The notes under the pieces: generated by a model
The model's database searches: none
What the model saw: only the letters and a program-made list of their open reading frames with translations
Told to the model about the DNA's origin: nothing
In this document: positions 33,074 to 44,590 of the stretch, one piece after another
Layout: each line of letters begins with the position of its first letter
Position numbering within the stretch: the stretch's first letter is position 1
Source: Mesostigma viride
Taxonomy: Eukaryota; Streptophyta; Mesostigmatophyceae; Mesostigmatales; Mesostigmataceae
DNA length: 64,000 nt
Reading direction: 5' to 3'
Assembly (NCBI GenBank): GCA_009746045.1
Contig: RPFO01000104.1
Coordinates: 1,019,076 to 1,083,075 of the forward strand
Position numbers and translations under genes: made by a program

Positions 33074-34149
33074 TGTAGGGGATATCGGAAAGCACCAGCG
33101 ATGTGTGTTTTGTTTACTCATGTCGTGTGCACAACCAGTAGCCATCTTTTATTTCCCTATGATGCAAGTTTGCGGAATTCTGGCAACCTGGCACATGGCC
33201 AAACTCCTCAATGTCAGGGGTGCGAGGGGTTGTTTGTCAAGAGGATAGACACACGCACATGCTCAACAACTCTTGCTCCAATGCCACTGCCACTCACCCA
33301 GAAACTCGGGCACAACCACGCACGATCGCTAAGCTGCTAGCCAGAATCGCAGTCCTCACCAAAGTGAGGGATGGGGCACCAGCTAGTTTGGCAGTCTGGT
33401 GGCTGAGGACGTGCAGGAGTTGAATGACATTTCTGAAGCAAGTAGTCACGGATGGCTTGGAGAAACATGGTGAAGCATGCAAGGGCGTGCATCTCATGCT
33501 GACAAGGGCCAGAGCAAGAGCATGAGCACAAGGCACGTGCCTGTGAAGAGGCCATTGGCCTTGCACTATCTGTTGAAGACAACTGCGGTATGGTGGCCAA
33601 GCGGCTCACCGGGGTTGTGCAGTGGCTTCTTCATGCTAGGTATGATGGCGGCCAAGTGCAGTCCTTTGGTGGCACATTTCAAGCCGGCAACCTCGAGGTA
33701 GCAACTGAGCAGTGTATGAGCTGTCTGGCTATGCACCACAGCGCTGGCTGAGGAGATCTAGTCCAACTTGGAAGCTGCATCGCCAGCAACGTGAACCCCT
33801 ATAACAGAGACAGGGACATGGGGACATCCATGGTGATGCAGAGGACCATGTGTGGCAACCTTAGTCAGGCGGGCCGGTTGCCAAGGGATGTGCTGCTACC
33901 GAATCAAGGCGCACAAAACACATCGCAGCCATGCCGACCGCCAAGATGCCTGGCATGATTAGATTATTACATTGCCAAGCTGAGTTTGCGACTACCGTGC
34001 ATGCTGTGGGTTTGAACTGATCATGCTAGCGAACGTGACAGCTGGCAGTTCTTATGTCTAACAAGCCCCTACTTGAAAATTGCCTGAGCATGGCCACATG
34101 CACATATATACAGCCATCACATGTCTAGCCACTGTTCATATTCATATAT
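33074..34149. other. TIR-element body without recognised features
   Basis: Low-coding unique sequence. Short frames near 33062-33700 have no domain signal. Confidence 0.4.
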
Positions 34150-34900
34150 CTTTGTCTATGTGTCACAAAAGTTGTGTTATATTATCTGTGCAAGGTCTGA
34201 ACAGTTAGCAACACAGTTGGTGGGAGTTGGCCATACCGTTACAAAAGAACTTTGCATCCAAGGTTGAGTGATTAGCTGGAAACTGGCTGGTGTTGCATGG
34301 ACCAGTGAACCCAATGACACTTGATGGACCTGAATTAAGTTTTGTGCAATGTCTGAAATGATGATGATTAACATGCGCGCCTGTTTTCAGCCTCAACTGA
34401 GCACACCTGGCATGGGAAACTGCAAGAAATGTGGCGGAAATGCAAAAATCGCACATTTTTTCTCACATTTGGTAGCGAGTTGTCAATGAATGAAGTACAA
34501 CGGACCTGAATTTTTGTGCAATGTCTACAATGATGATATTTAACATGCTTGCAAGTTTCCAGCCCCAACTGAGCTTGTATGAAAACAAACTGTCATGAAA
34601 TGTGTCTAAAAACGCGAAAACGCACATTTTTGCTAGCATTTGGTGGCATTTTGTTACCAAATACAGTACGATGGACCTGATTTTTTGTGCCATGTCTACA
34701 TTTATGATGTGCAATGTGATTGCAAATTTCCAGCCTCGACTGAACACACCTTCTATGGAAACTGCAATGAGATGTGGTGAAACAATGCGTTTTTGCTAGC
34801 ATTTGGTGGCAGTTTGTCACCAAATGAGGTCAGATGACCATGGGACCTGGTGCACAGTTGGTAGACATGAGCATTAGCCTACCTGCAAATAGCCAGGCCA
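34150..34900 (+). repeat. Diverged ~173-bp tandem repeat
   Basis: Landmark GACCTGA..TTTTGTGCAATGTCT recurs near 34326, 34503 and 34674, with a weaker copy at 34844. Units also share TTGCTAGCATTTGGTGGC-like text. Confidence 0.7.
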
Positions 34901-35104
34901 GGAGCTCTTTATTTGCATACTAAATGGTATTTGTTTATATTAAAATCTGGAAAGTTGCTAAAAATAGACATGCCAAAAATAGACCAACCGATGTCGGAAA
35001 ATTCTGGAAATTCCTTCTACTGGTGTCCTGGACATGCTGCCTACCAATATCTAGCATGTTTGGACTCAATTTGCTCCATGTAGGGCTTATAAGGGCATTT
35101 TTTG

Positions 35105-36345
35105 GCACTTTCATACCGTTGTGGAGGTGGCACGGTGGCACGGTGGCATGGTGGCTCCATGGATAACAATTGCATGTGCAAAGGTGTGTTCTGATCAGGC
35201 ACTCCGCAAAGGTGAAAACCATTTGCGTTCAGTGCCGGGCCGCGGAAAACGCGGAAAAACGGAAAGGTGTGTGTTTATATGCAACTTGAGGTGCAACGGT
35301 GCAACGGTGCAACGGTGCCACGGTGCCACGGTGGCACGGTGGCACGGTGGCACGGTGGCACGATGCAACGGTGTCATGAGCATGTCTAGGTAACCCTTGC
35401 ATGACCCATTACCCTTGATAAATCCCAATGGATAACCATTATGTGCAAAGGTGTGTGTTTATATGCAATTTGAGGTGCAACGGTGCAACGGTGCAACGGT
35501 GCAACGGCGCCACGGTGGCACGGTGTCATGAGCATCTAGGTAACCCTTGCATGACCCATCCACCTTCATAAAACCCATGGATAACCATTGCATGTGCAAA
35601 GGTGTGTGTTTATATGCAATTTGAGGTGCAACGGTGCAACGGTGCAACGGTGCCACGGTGCCACGGTGGCACGGTGGCACGATGCCACGATGCAACGGTG
35701 TCATGAGCATGTCTAGGTAACCCTTGCATGACCCATTACCCTTGATAAATCCCAATGGATAACCATTATGTGCAAAGGTGTGTGTTTGTATGCAATTTGA
35801 GGTGCAACGGTGCAACGGTGCAACGGTGCAACGGTGCAACGGTGCAACGGTGGCACGGTGTCATGAGCATCTAGGTAACCCTTGCATGACCCATCCACCT
35901 ACATAAAACCCATGGATAACAATTGCATGTGCAAAGGTGTGTGTTTATATGCAATTTGAGGTGCAACGGTGCAACGGTGCAACGGTGCAACGGTGCCACG
36001 GTGCCAAGGTGGCACGGTGGCACGATGCCACGATGCAACAGTGTCATGAGCATGTCTAGGTAACCCTTGCATGACCCATTACCCTAGATAGATCCCAATG
36101 GATAACCATTGTATGTGCAAAGGTGTGTGTTTATATGCAATTTGAGGTGCAACGGTGCAACGGTGCAACGGTGCAACGGCGCCACGGTGGCACGGTGTCA
36201 TGAGCATCTAGGTAACCCTTGCATGACCCATCCACCTACATAAATCCCATGGATAACCATTGCATGTGCAAAGGTGTGTGCATATATGCAATTTGAGGTG
36301 CAACGGTGCAACGGTGCAACGGTGCAACGGTGCAACGGCCGCCGA
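35105..36345 (+). repeat. Higher-order tandem array with embedded octamer repeats
   Basis: Units carrying TGTGCAAAGGTGTGTG start near 35173, 35442, 35595, 35770, 35930, 36114 and 36266. Short and long units alternate (about 153 and 180 bp), giving a dimer of about 330-345 bp. Each unit holds a variable run of GTGCAACG, GTGCCACG or GTGGCACG octamers, then a TCATGAGCAT..CTAGGTAACC block. Confidence 0.85.
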
Positions 36346-36457
36346 CGAACTTTTTTTTCCTCAAAGACTTTAGTTGACCCTTTAAATGCATGAAAATGCA
36401 ACTTTCAAAACTGAAGTACAATTTGAAAAATGTAGTACAATTCCAGGTGTGCCTGGG

Positions 36458-37341
36458 GAAACGCCCTGCAGGTAGTCGTACGTTGCCCCACCATGTCGCA
36501 TGGAGTAGGGCGGAAACATCCCCCGCAGGCCCAGAACATCCCACGCCGCGTGCCACCGACGAGAGAACTGGCTGTAGTTGAGGCTCCCAAACAAGGGCTC
36601 CTCGGGCTCCCGCCCAGAGCACAGGCGCTCGAGCACGTACAGCGAGAGGGGATCCTGCACCACCACCGCCTGTGCACCCCCCTTGGCTGTCTTGGGATCC
36701 CGCAGAAGAAGCGCGCCCAGTCCCCGCTGCCCCAGGCGACGGTCGCCGCGCAGCGCCACGTCCCCCACTCGGAGCTTGAAGGCCTCCCCGATGCGCAGGT
36801 ATTGCTGGAAAGTGATGACGCACACGGCTGCTGCCATGGGCGCCCCCTGCCAGCGGAGGAGCTGCACCACCAGGTAGAGCAGCTCCCACGGCACCGGATT
36901 GGGGCTATGCGTTTGCACGCGTCGCTGCCACCCGTACAAGAGCCGGCGGGCCTCGCGCCACCCCTGCACTTGGCTGGGGTAGTACAGTTGCAGCCCACAC
37001 AGCGCCCTCATGCACATGGAACGCCCTGCTCCCCCTCCATCCTCGTAGACAGACACGAGCCACTCGCAGAACACGCTCTCCGCTTCCTCCGGCGGTACAG
37101 CACCATAGGGCTCAGCCCAAAGAAGGTATCGATCACTGCGCGATGGTAGCTGCGCAGGGTCGCGGGCAGCACGGTGCTCTCCAGTAGCTCCTGCCGCCCT
37201 CCCGGCCCCGGGTTACTCTCCACATCGCCATCGGCGGTAAGGTCCCGCACCCACCGGCCCCGGCTGGGCGCGTCAGCGGGGTTTCGCTCCGAGCGGATGT
37301 ACACCCAGTGGTACCTGGTGTTGCTGGCACAGCCCAGGGCG
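36458..37341 (-). pseudogene. Element X: RNase H end, 2A motif, tyrosine recombinase
   Basis: Upstream frame (37120-37341): RNase H end YIRSERNPADAPSRGRW, then GDVESNPGP (37203-37229), then recombinase N-terminus GGRQELLESTVLPATLRSYH. A one-base deletion near 37125 shifts the frame. Recombinase continues in 36462-37074: YLRIGEAFKLRVGDVALRGD (catalytic Arg I), RDPKTAKGGAQAVVV, and PYSMRHGGATYDYLQG (Arg II region). The rest is across the TIR element at 28863-29024. Recombinase inserts element circles by cutting and rejoining DNA through a tyrosine, so no integrase is needed. Confidence 0.85.
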
Positions 37342-38622
37342 CAGTGATGCGTCATACGCCGTATTATACGCCGTATTTAGCGTATTATGCGCGATACGCA
37401 CGCGGCGCGTATGAAAATGGGGTACTTTAATACGCAACGCGTATTTTTGCGTATTTTTGCGTATTTTCGCGTATTTTTTGGCATATTTTTGGCTTACGAG
37501 GTGGGTGCATTTGCTTGCCTAGACTGCGGCGCGCCGACCTGTAGTAGGAACAAATAATTGCGTGATGAGCTAGCTAGTGTATAATGCAAGAAAGCGTTCG
37601 AATCGTGACTTGTGAAGGCGGGAATGTGAAGGCGGGAAGGCTGAAGACTAAAGACAACAGGTGACAAGGTTTCTTTGTCTGCCAGCAACATCAGTGCGTT
37701 GCATATCGACATCCAGGCATGGCTGACACGAATGAGTCAATGGAACACGATGATGATGTGCGGCCCGATGAAGAAGAGGCCACATCCGAAACTGTCTGGA
37801 CATACATTAGCAAAGAGCGCATCCTCAAGAATGGGCAGCAGACAAATAACTACTACATGGATGATGGAGTACTCCGTTACAGGCTGCTGGTCGAGCAGGC
37901 GGAGAAGGAAAGCAATACCAGGAAGAGGAAGGCGACTAGTGACGCCAAGAAGCAGGCTGATGTGCGGGCGGCACTTAAAGACAGGCTTGCAGACGTTGTA
38001 GAAACCGACGCCTCTAACTGGGTGTCCGCTCATGCCAGCAACACCTCGGGGCGCGCTGCTGGGGCGGCTGGGCCAAGCGGATCATCAAAGGGCCAATCCA
38101 CCGACGGTAATTTGCCCGCACCTTATGGGCTCAGCAAAGAGCAGCTGGACGAGGAGCAGTGCGAGACATTCATTTGCGCCTTTCAATGCCATCGACGCCC
38201 TTCAATGTCATCGACACCTCGGGGCAATGTATAGTGCATTCATATCTTGAGTTCTACAAATTTATTATCCTTTCCAGTGAGTTGTGAATTGATACGTACT
38301 GGTATTGATACTGAGTTGCATGTTGTCTCGATTTTGAAGAGAAACTATCAAGTTAGACCGTTAGAAACTATGCTTGTATTTCTAGGTAGTGATGACAATG
38401 CCAAGGTCATGCTATATATGTCATGTATAGCCAAAAGGTATGGCAAAAACACCAGCAGACCATGCTTGGTTGCTCAGAATGTTGAAAACCCCTCAAAACC
38501 ATGCCAAAAAAGGGGTTTTCAACAGTTAGCGTACGATTAGCGTATAATACATTATACACCGCGTATTATACATTATACACCTGGGGCCGCGTACGACGCG
38601 TATCGCGTATGACCCATCACTG
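37342..38622. mobile_element. hAT-like non-autonomous DNA transposon
   Basis: 1,281 bp flanked by the 8-bp duplication CCAGGGCG (37334-37341 and 38623-38630). TIRs are CAGTGATGCGTCATACGC at the left and CAGTGATGGGTCATACGC at the right (complement), one mismatch. Subterminal GCGTATT-type motifs are repeated many times at both ends. An 8-bp duplication with CAGTGATG ends is the hAT signature. Confidence 0.85.
37719..38234 (+). CDS. ORF inside the hAT-like element, possibly truncated transposase N-terminus
   Basis: 172 codons starting MADTNESMEHDDDVRPDEEE. An acidic N-terminus is followed by SETVWTYISKERILKNGQQ, a basic region (RKRKATSDAKKQ) and a Gly/Ser-rich tail. It is too short for a transposase and has no RNase-H-fold catalytic core. 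The TVWTYI segment could be a remnant of a BED-finger region, but the zinc ligands are not clear. I do not assign a function. Confidence 0.35.
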   Translation: MADTNESMEHDDDVRPDEEEATSETVWTYISKERILKNGQQTNNYYMDDGVLRYRLLVEQAEKESNTRKRKATSDAKKQADVRAALKDRLADVVETDASNWVSAHASNTSGRAAGAAGPSGSSKGQSTDGNLPAPYGLSKEQLDEEQCETFICAFQCHRRPSMSSTPRGNV

Positions 38623-39610
38623 CCAGGGCGGCAGCGCGGCGGCACCACGTGTTGAGGCGGTAAGATGATGACCGCCCCTTCACCAGTGCGCCCAGAACGG
38701 CGGTGCTATCCACCAGCCGTACGTGCCGTCGCCCCCACCGCTCCCGCGTGCGCAGCCCCCACTCCATGCTCTGCACGGCTGCGCGCGCCTCTTTCTCATT
38801 GATGTGTGCCCCCGCGTCCCTCCACCGGTGACAGTTTCACCGCCACACGCCAGCGGGCGGTCGCCACCGCCCGATGTTCCCTCTCCCCCGTTCGCTCCAC
38901 ACCGACCTCTTCCGACCCGACACACAGAGTCTTCCACCCCTTCATCTTACGGCAGTTGGACAAAAAGCATTCACGTCTGCCTCTGCCAGACGGGCATACA
39001 CCACACCGGAGCCCCGGCTCGACGCGTCACTGGCCACGACGGTGGTGTCCAGTGGCTGGTTGCGCTGCGCATGCACCAGGGGAGCCAGGCAGACAGCCGC
39101 CCAGAGCTCCCGGCGCACACTTGCCCAGAGTTGGAAGCGTCCTCCCTTGCGGAGGGCCAGCACTTGGTGGAGCATCCTGTAGGCGTGGAACCAGATGCTT
39201 AGCAGACTCCTGCGAAGCAGGTGCATCCATACCCAGCGTCCCAGTAGGGAGGCCAGCTCATGGTAGCTTGCACGTCCCCGGGCCAGCACCGTCTCAGTGT
39301 CGTGGACCAGGAGGGCCAGTCGCTTCGCCGACGGCCACAAGCTCCCATCTTCGTGAAACTCGATGCCCAGGATCTCCACAGCTTGGCCCTCCCGCGCCCG
39401 CTCGACCTTTTTCTCATTCACCACCAGGCGAGCTGGCGCGTAGCACTCGGTGCATGCGCGGTCCAGCAGCGCGTTCGCCTCCGCTGCGCTGCGCGCGTGT
39501 GTGGTGCCCAGATCGTCGATCATGACCAACTGTGCCGGGTGAGGAGGGTCCTCAGGCAGCAGCTGCCAGTCAAGCTCGGAGGCCCCCACCAACTCCATCC
39601 ACTCCCGTCC
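38623..39610 (-). pseudogene. Element X: RT C-terminal half and RNase H
   Basis: Frame 38942-39598 reads on from the RT: the catalytic box LVMIDDLGTTHARS (MIDD in the YxDD position), VVNEKKVERAREGQAVEILG, LASLLGRWVWMHLLRRSLL (thumb/connection), then RNase H VVASDASSRGSGVVYARLA (first Asp). After a frame change near 38950 it continues with INEKEARAAVQS-like text (Glu), the DSTAVLGALVKGRSSSYRLN block (Asp) and the hAT insertion point. It is nearly identical to copy B. Confidence 0.8.
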
Positions 39611-42600
39611 CTATGCATGTCTCAACTCGTTCACTCCATCACTGAGGGCTCCAGACATTATTTTTTACAAAATACGTTTACGCACAAGAGACTCTTGGAC
39701 CAAAGTCGCATAATTGGTGAATAAAGCATCTGCAGGCCCCCCCAGCCAGCTGATGCTGCCATCTCACTTCCCTCAGGGTGGGTTGGGTGGGCTAATAAAA
39801 ACGAATACCAGCATAGGCACACCTCGGCTGGTTATATGCCAGCACTTTTTCTCAGACGTGGGCCGGCGGCGGCCCAGGTCCTTCTAATTCGGGTCGAAAC
39901 ACAATTCCGTGACCCATACAATATTCCTACACCATGCGAAGTGGCAGCGTACTTGCCCACTGTGGCGGATGCAAGTCCGGTACACCTGGTTTTGGCGCCA
40001 AAAGCACCCTTGGCCAGTTGTACTACAAGGAACCCATCCCTACTGATTCTTTTGACATTGTACTACGTTTAGTCTTGGTCTACTACACCCCAGTAGGTCC
40101 GTTCACCTCCTGAGCGTCCAATGCTACGCCGAAGCACGTCAGCACTGGTTTGAACTAGAATGAACTAGTTTGTAGTAGATTGAAGTAGACTGTACTACCC
40201 TGTAGGCCAAGTGAAGTACTTGGAACTACGTCCAAGTACTTAGAACTAGTTTACAAGTTACTTGTACGGACTTTCACCCTATTAGAGGGCAGATCTCGTA
40301 CCACCACACTGGCGCCCCTTATTAAATTCCAGGGCCCTTATAAATTGTGACTTCTGCCCCTTATAAAAGACCAGGGCCTATTATAAAATATTAAATGCTC
40401 TATTTATTTTTTATATGTGCTGTCACCCAGCGGCGTCCCTCGCCTCCTTCGCTCCCTCCGCCCCGACAAATCAGGGAATCCAGATCGAGGGAGATCAACC
40501 ATCCCTATGCATGTCTCAACTCGTTCACTCCATCACTGAGGGCTCCAGACATTATTTTTTACAAAATACGTTTACGCACAAGAGACTCTTGGACCAAAGT
40601 CGCATAATTGGTGAATAAAGCATCTGCAGGCCCCCCCAGCCAGCTGATGCTGCCATCTCACTTCCCGCTTCCCCCAGCCTGGCCATTCTGGCCGTGGAGG
40701 ACCCGTCACCAATAGTGAAGGCCTAGCATGCCTGCTAGAGTGCCCCTCACTTACTGGTCGCGGGGAAGCCTGTCACCAACAGTGGGGCCCCAGCTTGTCT
40801 GCTGGAGTGCGCCCCACTAGCGAAGTCTCAAACAATGCCTTGATCCCCCTTGGATAGGAGAGAACAGCGTCCAACCAAAGGTACGGTCAATCAATCCCCC
40901 ACACCTTTCCCCCTTCCTCGTCCAACGAAAATAGCTGGCACGTCTGCCAACTTCCACCCTACACCATCCTCCTCGCGCTCCTCATGCCATAACTGTCACG
41001 ATCCAGTGCAATGGCCCAGCGACTTGCCAAAAGTCACATGCCACAAGCTGCCGCTACGGTCACAGCCCTCTGTTTGCAGGGCGTAACCCGGGGTGCAAGC
41101 ATCCCCAGGTACTCGCCCTAGAGGGCTGCCGGCGGCATACATAGCAAGGTGTAATCTCCATTCCATTCTCAGGACAGCTAGCCAGTCACTTAGGCTATCT
41201 TGAGCAAGCGCCCCTGCTCTTAGCCCTCACAACCGTCAAAACCAGCCGGTCTCACCAGGCTCCCCCCATTAAAATTGCCACCTCTTGGATGCCATTACAG
41301 ATGTCATCCCAAAGCTCTCAGGGTTCCAGCCTGGCAGCGCCCAAAAGTCTCTTTACGTAGGCCGCTCATTTTGCCTCCCCCCAGTTCCAAAACACCACAG
41401 TCCTTAGCTCCCCAAAGCCGTCAAGAAAGGCACCTCCCCCAACCGGCCACCACTGGCCCAAGGCCGCCGAGCCGCCCTACCACCACGTAAGCCCTCGAGA
41501 AATAAAATCCAGGGAGCCACACCCAGCGCTCCTCCAGCCACCGGTTTTCCCCATAAAATTCGGCTCCACATATTCTTTTTCGCGTAACCATCACGTAATG
41601 GACCAGCCGACTCGCTCCTTCAAAGCCATCGGGCTGTGACGCGGTATGCCCTGCCCACAAAGCCCCGAGAGCCAAAGACAGCTAATGATGCCGCATTCAG
41701 ATCTTGGGCAGCCGGCTTTGCAGCCTACTATATTTTTTACACTGCTCGTCGTTGAGGGTCATCGTGCAAGGCAGTATCAAACGTAAAACAGCTCGAACAA
41801 GCACGCCCAGGGCCGAAATAGAATTTTCGTTCCCTTATCGCACTTTCCGGCCTTGCGACTCAATTTCGGGTCAAAATTTCTATGCCCACCCCTCAAACGC
41901 CGGGATAGCAGCCGGCCACCTTTGCTCGTCGTTTAGGACCATCGAAACAGGTCCAAGCAACCTTTAGTCGCCTCCTCCCAGGTCTGTTAAGGCCGAAAAA
42001 GATTGCCGGCACCCTACCGCAGATTTCGGCACTAAATCTGCAATTTCTGCCCCGATTTTCAACGACTGGCCCTCAAACGACCGCTTGGACGCCGACCACT
42101 GTCGCGCGTCTCTAAATAAAATTCATTCCCAGCCCCCCCGGACTCGGGGAAGCCTTTTGCATTCGTTTAAATCATTGCCAGCCACCATGGCTGGCCGTCA
42201 CCACTAATAAAAACGAATACCAGCATAGGCACACCTCGGCTGGTTATATGCCAGCACTTTTTCTCAGACGTGGGCCGGCGGCGGCCCAGGTCCTTCTAAT
42301 TCGGGTCGAAACACAATTCCGTGACCCATACAATATTCCTACACCATGCGAAGTGGCAGCGTACTTGCCCACTGTGGCGGATGCAAGTCCGGTACACCTG
42401 GTTTTGGCGCCAAAAGCACCCTTGGCCAGTTGTACTACAAGGAACCCATCCCTACTGATTCTTTTGACATTGTGCTACGTTTAGTCTTGGTCTACTACAC
42501 CCCAGTAGGTCCGTTCACCTCCTGAGCGTCCAATGCTACGCCGAAGCACGTCAGCACTGGTTTGAACTAGAATGAACTAGTTTGTAGTAGATTGAAGTAG

Positions 42601-42916
42601 ACTGTACTACCCTGTAGGCCAAGTGAAGTACTTGGAACTACGTCCAAGTACTTAGAACTAGTTTACAAGTTACTTGTACGGACTTTCACCCTATTAGAGG
42701 GCAGATCTCGTACCACCACACTGGCGCCCCTTATTAAATTCCAGGGCCCTTATAAATTGTGACTACTGCCCCTTATAAAAGACCAGGGCCTATTATAAAA
42801 TATTAAATGCTCTATTTATTTTTTATATGTGCTGTCACCCAGCGGCGTCCCTCGCCTCCTTCGCTCCCTCCGCCCCGACAAATCAGGGAATCCAGATCGA
42901 GGGAGATCAACCATCC
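39611..42916 (-). mobile_element. Non-autonomous YR element 'F', inserted in X RT
   Basis: Minus-strand order A1 (42913-42203), non-coding body (42202-40666), B1 (40665-40502), A2 (40501-39792), spacer, B2 (39771-39608). B copies are 164 bp. Same split-direct-repeat plan as A/B/X, with related but diverged modules (shared blocks such as GATGCAAGTCCGGTACA and GACATTGTACTACGTTTAGTC). No ORF1 or ORF2 remains. Junctions show TCC (GGA on the element strand) at both ends (39608-39610, 42914-42916). Confidence 0.85.
40666..42202 (-). other. Non-coding body of element F, with two 3'-UTR hairpins
   Basis: No protein domain found. Hairpins of the YR-element type lie at about 40715-40752 and 40782-40819 (the second has an 8-bp perfect lower stem, AGTGGGGC against GCCCCACT). 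The rest is unique sequence with several TTTCGG-rich stretches near 41820-42040. Confidence 0.6.
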
Positions 42917-44022
42917 TCCCTCACGCACTGTGCGCACCCCGAGCTGATGCATCGGGACGCTCACACTCAGCCCGGGGTTAAGCTTCCCCGGCCCGAACAG
43001 GGTCTGCATGTGCGCCACCTGCGCCAGCAGGACCGAGTGGGACCACCCCATCACCAGAACACGGAACCTGGGATAGAGCCGGCGGCGCTCCCCTGGCTGG
43101 CCGACCTCGTCCGACCAGACTGGGGGCAGCGCGAACCACTCCCGCCACTCCGTTGGCACAGAGAAGCGGTAGTAGTACGTCTCCAGGTCCGTTTTGCTCG
43201 AGTAGCTGGGCGCGCCCCCTGCCATCTCGGCCACCGCCCCCACATCTGGCAGGTAACAGCTGCCAGGGGTGAGGAACTTGTCGTTGCTCTGCACCATGTT
43301 GCAGATGAGTCGCTGGCGCTGGGCTGACGGGTCCACAACCCCTGGATCGCGCTTGGGCACGCCGAACAGGCCGTTGGTGACCGGTGGCTCCTCCTCACTG
43401 TACTCTGTCATCCCGGTCTCCGCCAGCCGCACGCTCACGCGCGCGTACTCGGTGTCGCTCGCACAGCCATGCGTTACTCGCCGTCGACGCCCTGGCTGCG
43501 CTACCCCTTCCCTCAAAATATTTTGTATGTTGCCATAGACCTCCCTCCACTGGGGGGGGAGGCAGTCCATCAGCGGCACGCTGCCCGCCACTCCGCCCGC
43601 GGGCAGCGCAAGTCTCTCCGGGGCAATTATTTCATATTGCCCGTCGGGCCCATAGGGCCCAGACTCAACGTCATGCACCAGGTCCGCTGCCGCTACGGCT
43701 CTCAGCCGGCGCTCATGGACCTGGGCGGCAATCTCCAGCCCTTGTAGGGCCGCCTGCTGGGCCGCAGTGCAGGGAGTCACTAAGGACACCCCGCTGGTAC
43801 CGCAACCCGCGGGCTCCTGGGCAACAGGTGCGGGCAAAGCCATCCGCATGCCACTGACAGGACCCGTTTCAGGCGGTTCCTGTGCTCACCTCCACAACCA
43901 GTTGAGGCCATCCACGATTCGCGCGCTGCGCAGGAGCAGGGCCCGCCGCCGCATGGCCCGCTGCTACCTACGTCGGGACCGTAGGCGCGCGCAGTCGAGG
44001 GGCTTGATGGCCACCTCTGGGA
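42914..44022 (-). pseudogene. Element X: ORF2 N-terminus and RT N-terminal half
   Basis: Frame 42812-43849 gives PCTAAQQAALQGLEIAAQ, VHERRLRAVAAADLVHDVES, LMDCLPPQWREVYGNIQNIL, VTHGCASDTEYARVSVRLAE, then RT: NGLFGVPKRDPGV, QRLICNMVQSNDKFLT, SKTDLETYYYRF (catalytic Asp region), VLVMGWSHSVLLAQVAHMQ. It stops at the F insertion after GVRTVREGG and resumes at 39610 with EWMELVG. It matches copy B almost residue for residue from PCTAAQQ onward. Confidence 0.85.
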
Positions 44023-44498
44023 TGGTTGATCTTACGATCTGGATTCCCTGATTTGCGACTAAGGGGAGCGGAGTGCGAGTCGGTGCCGCTGCCTCATGGC
44101 TGATCTGCGAGAAATGCTCCTGGAAAGGGTGAAAGTCCCTGCAAATGACCTCTGGACTGCTTCCAAGTACTTGGATGTAGTTCAAAGTACTTCATTGGTA
44201 CTGCAGGGTAGTACAATCTACTTCAAACTAGTTCAAACTAGCTCAGGCTAGTAAAGATTCGTTCAGGTGTAGCACAACCTGCCTAGGAGGTGGTATGACC
44301 ACCTGGGTTGAAGTAGACAGTGTCTAAACGTAGTACAATGTCGAAAGAATCAGTACAAATGGGTTCTTTGTAGTACAACTGTTCAGTGGCACCTGGGCGC
44401 CGCGCCAGTACTGTACCGGACTTGCATCCGTCACCGTGCGCATGCAATGCAGCCAATTTATTGAGGAAGACATGGCGGCGCATGCTTTATCAGTTTTC
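44023..44498 (+). repeat. A1 terminal module of element B
   Basis: Starts TGGTTGATCTTACGATC and ends TATCAGTTTTC. Repeated at 50134-50609 as A2. It contains the GAACTAGTTT/GTAGTAC repeat cluster and probably drives transcription (inference). Confidence 0.9.
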
Positions 44499-44590
44499 TT
44501 TGCCGTTTCTTGGTCAAAATCACTCGTTCTTTTTGCGCTCTTTAAAGCTCGATAATTTCCACGTCATATTAAGTGATTTCGCAGCAAAAA

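Noticed and set aside
35105-36345. CRISPR-like array of direct repeats
   Set aside because: Units are contiguous, spacers are themselves repeats (octamers), and there are no Cas genes in a eukaryotic transposon context.
44090-44160. Hammerhead-type ribozyme around CTGATCTGCGAGAAATG in the A module
   Set aside because: Only scattered core-like letters; the CUGAUGA/GAAA core and stems cannot be drawn.
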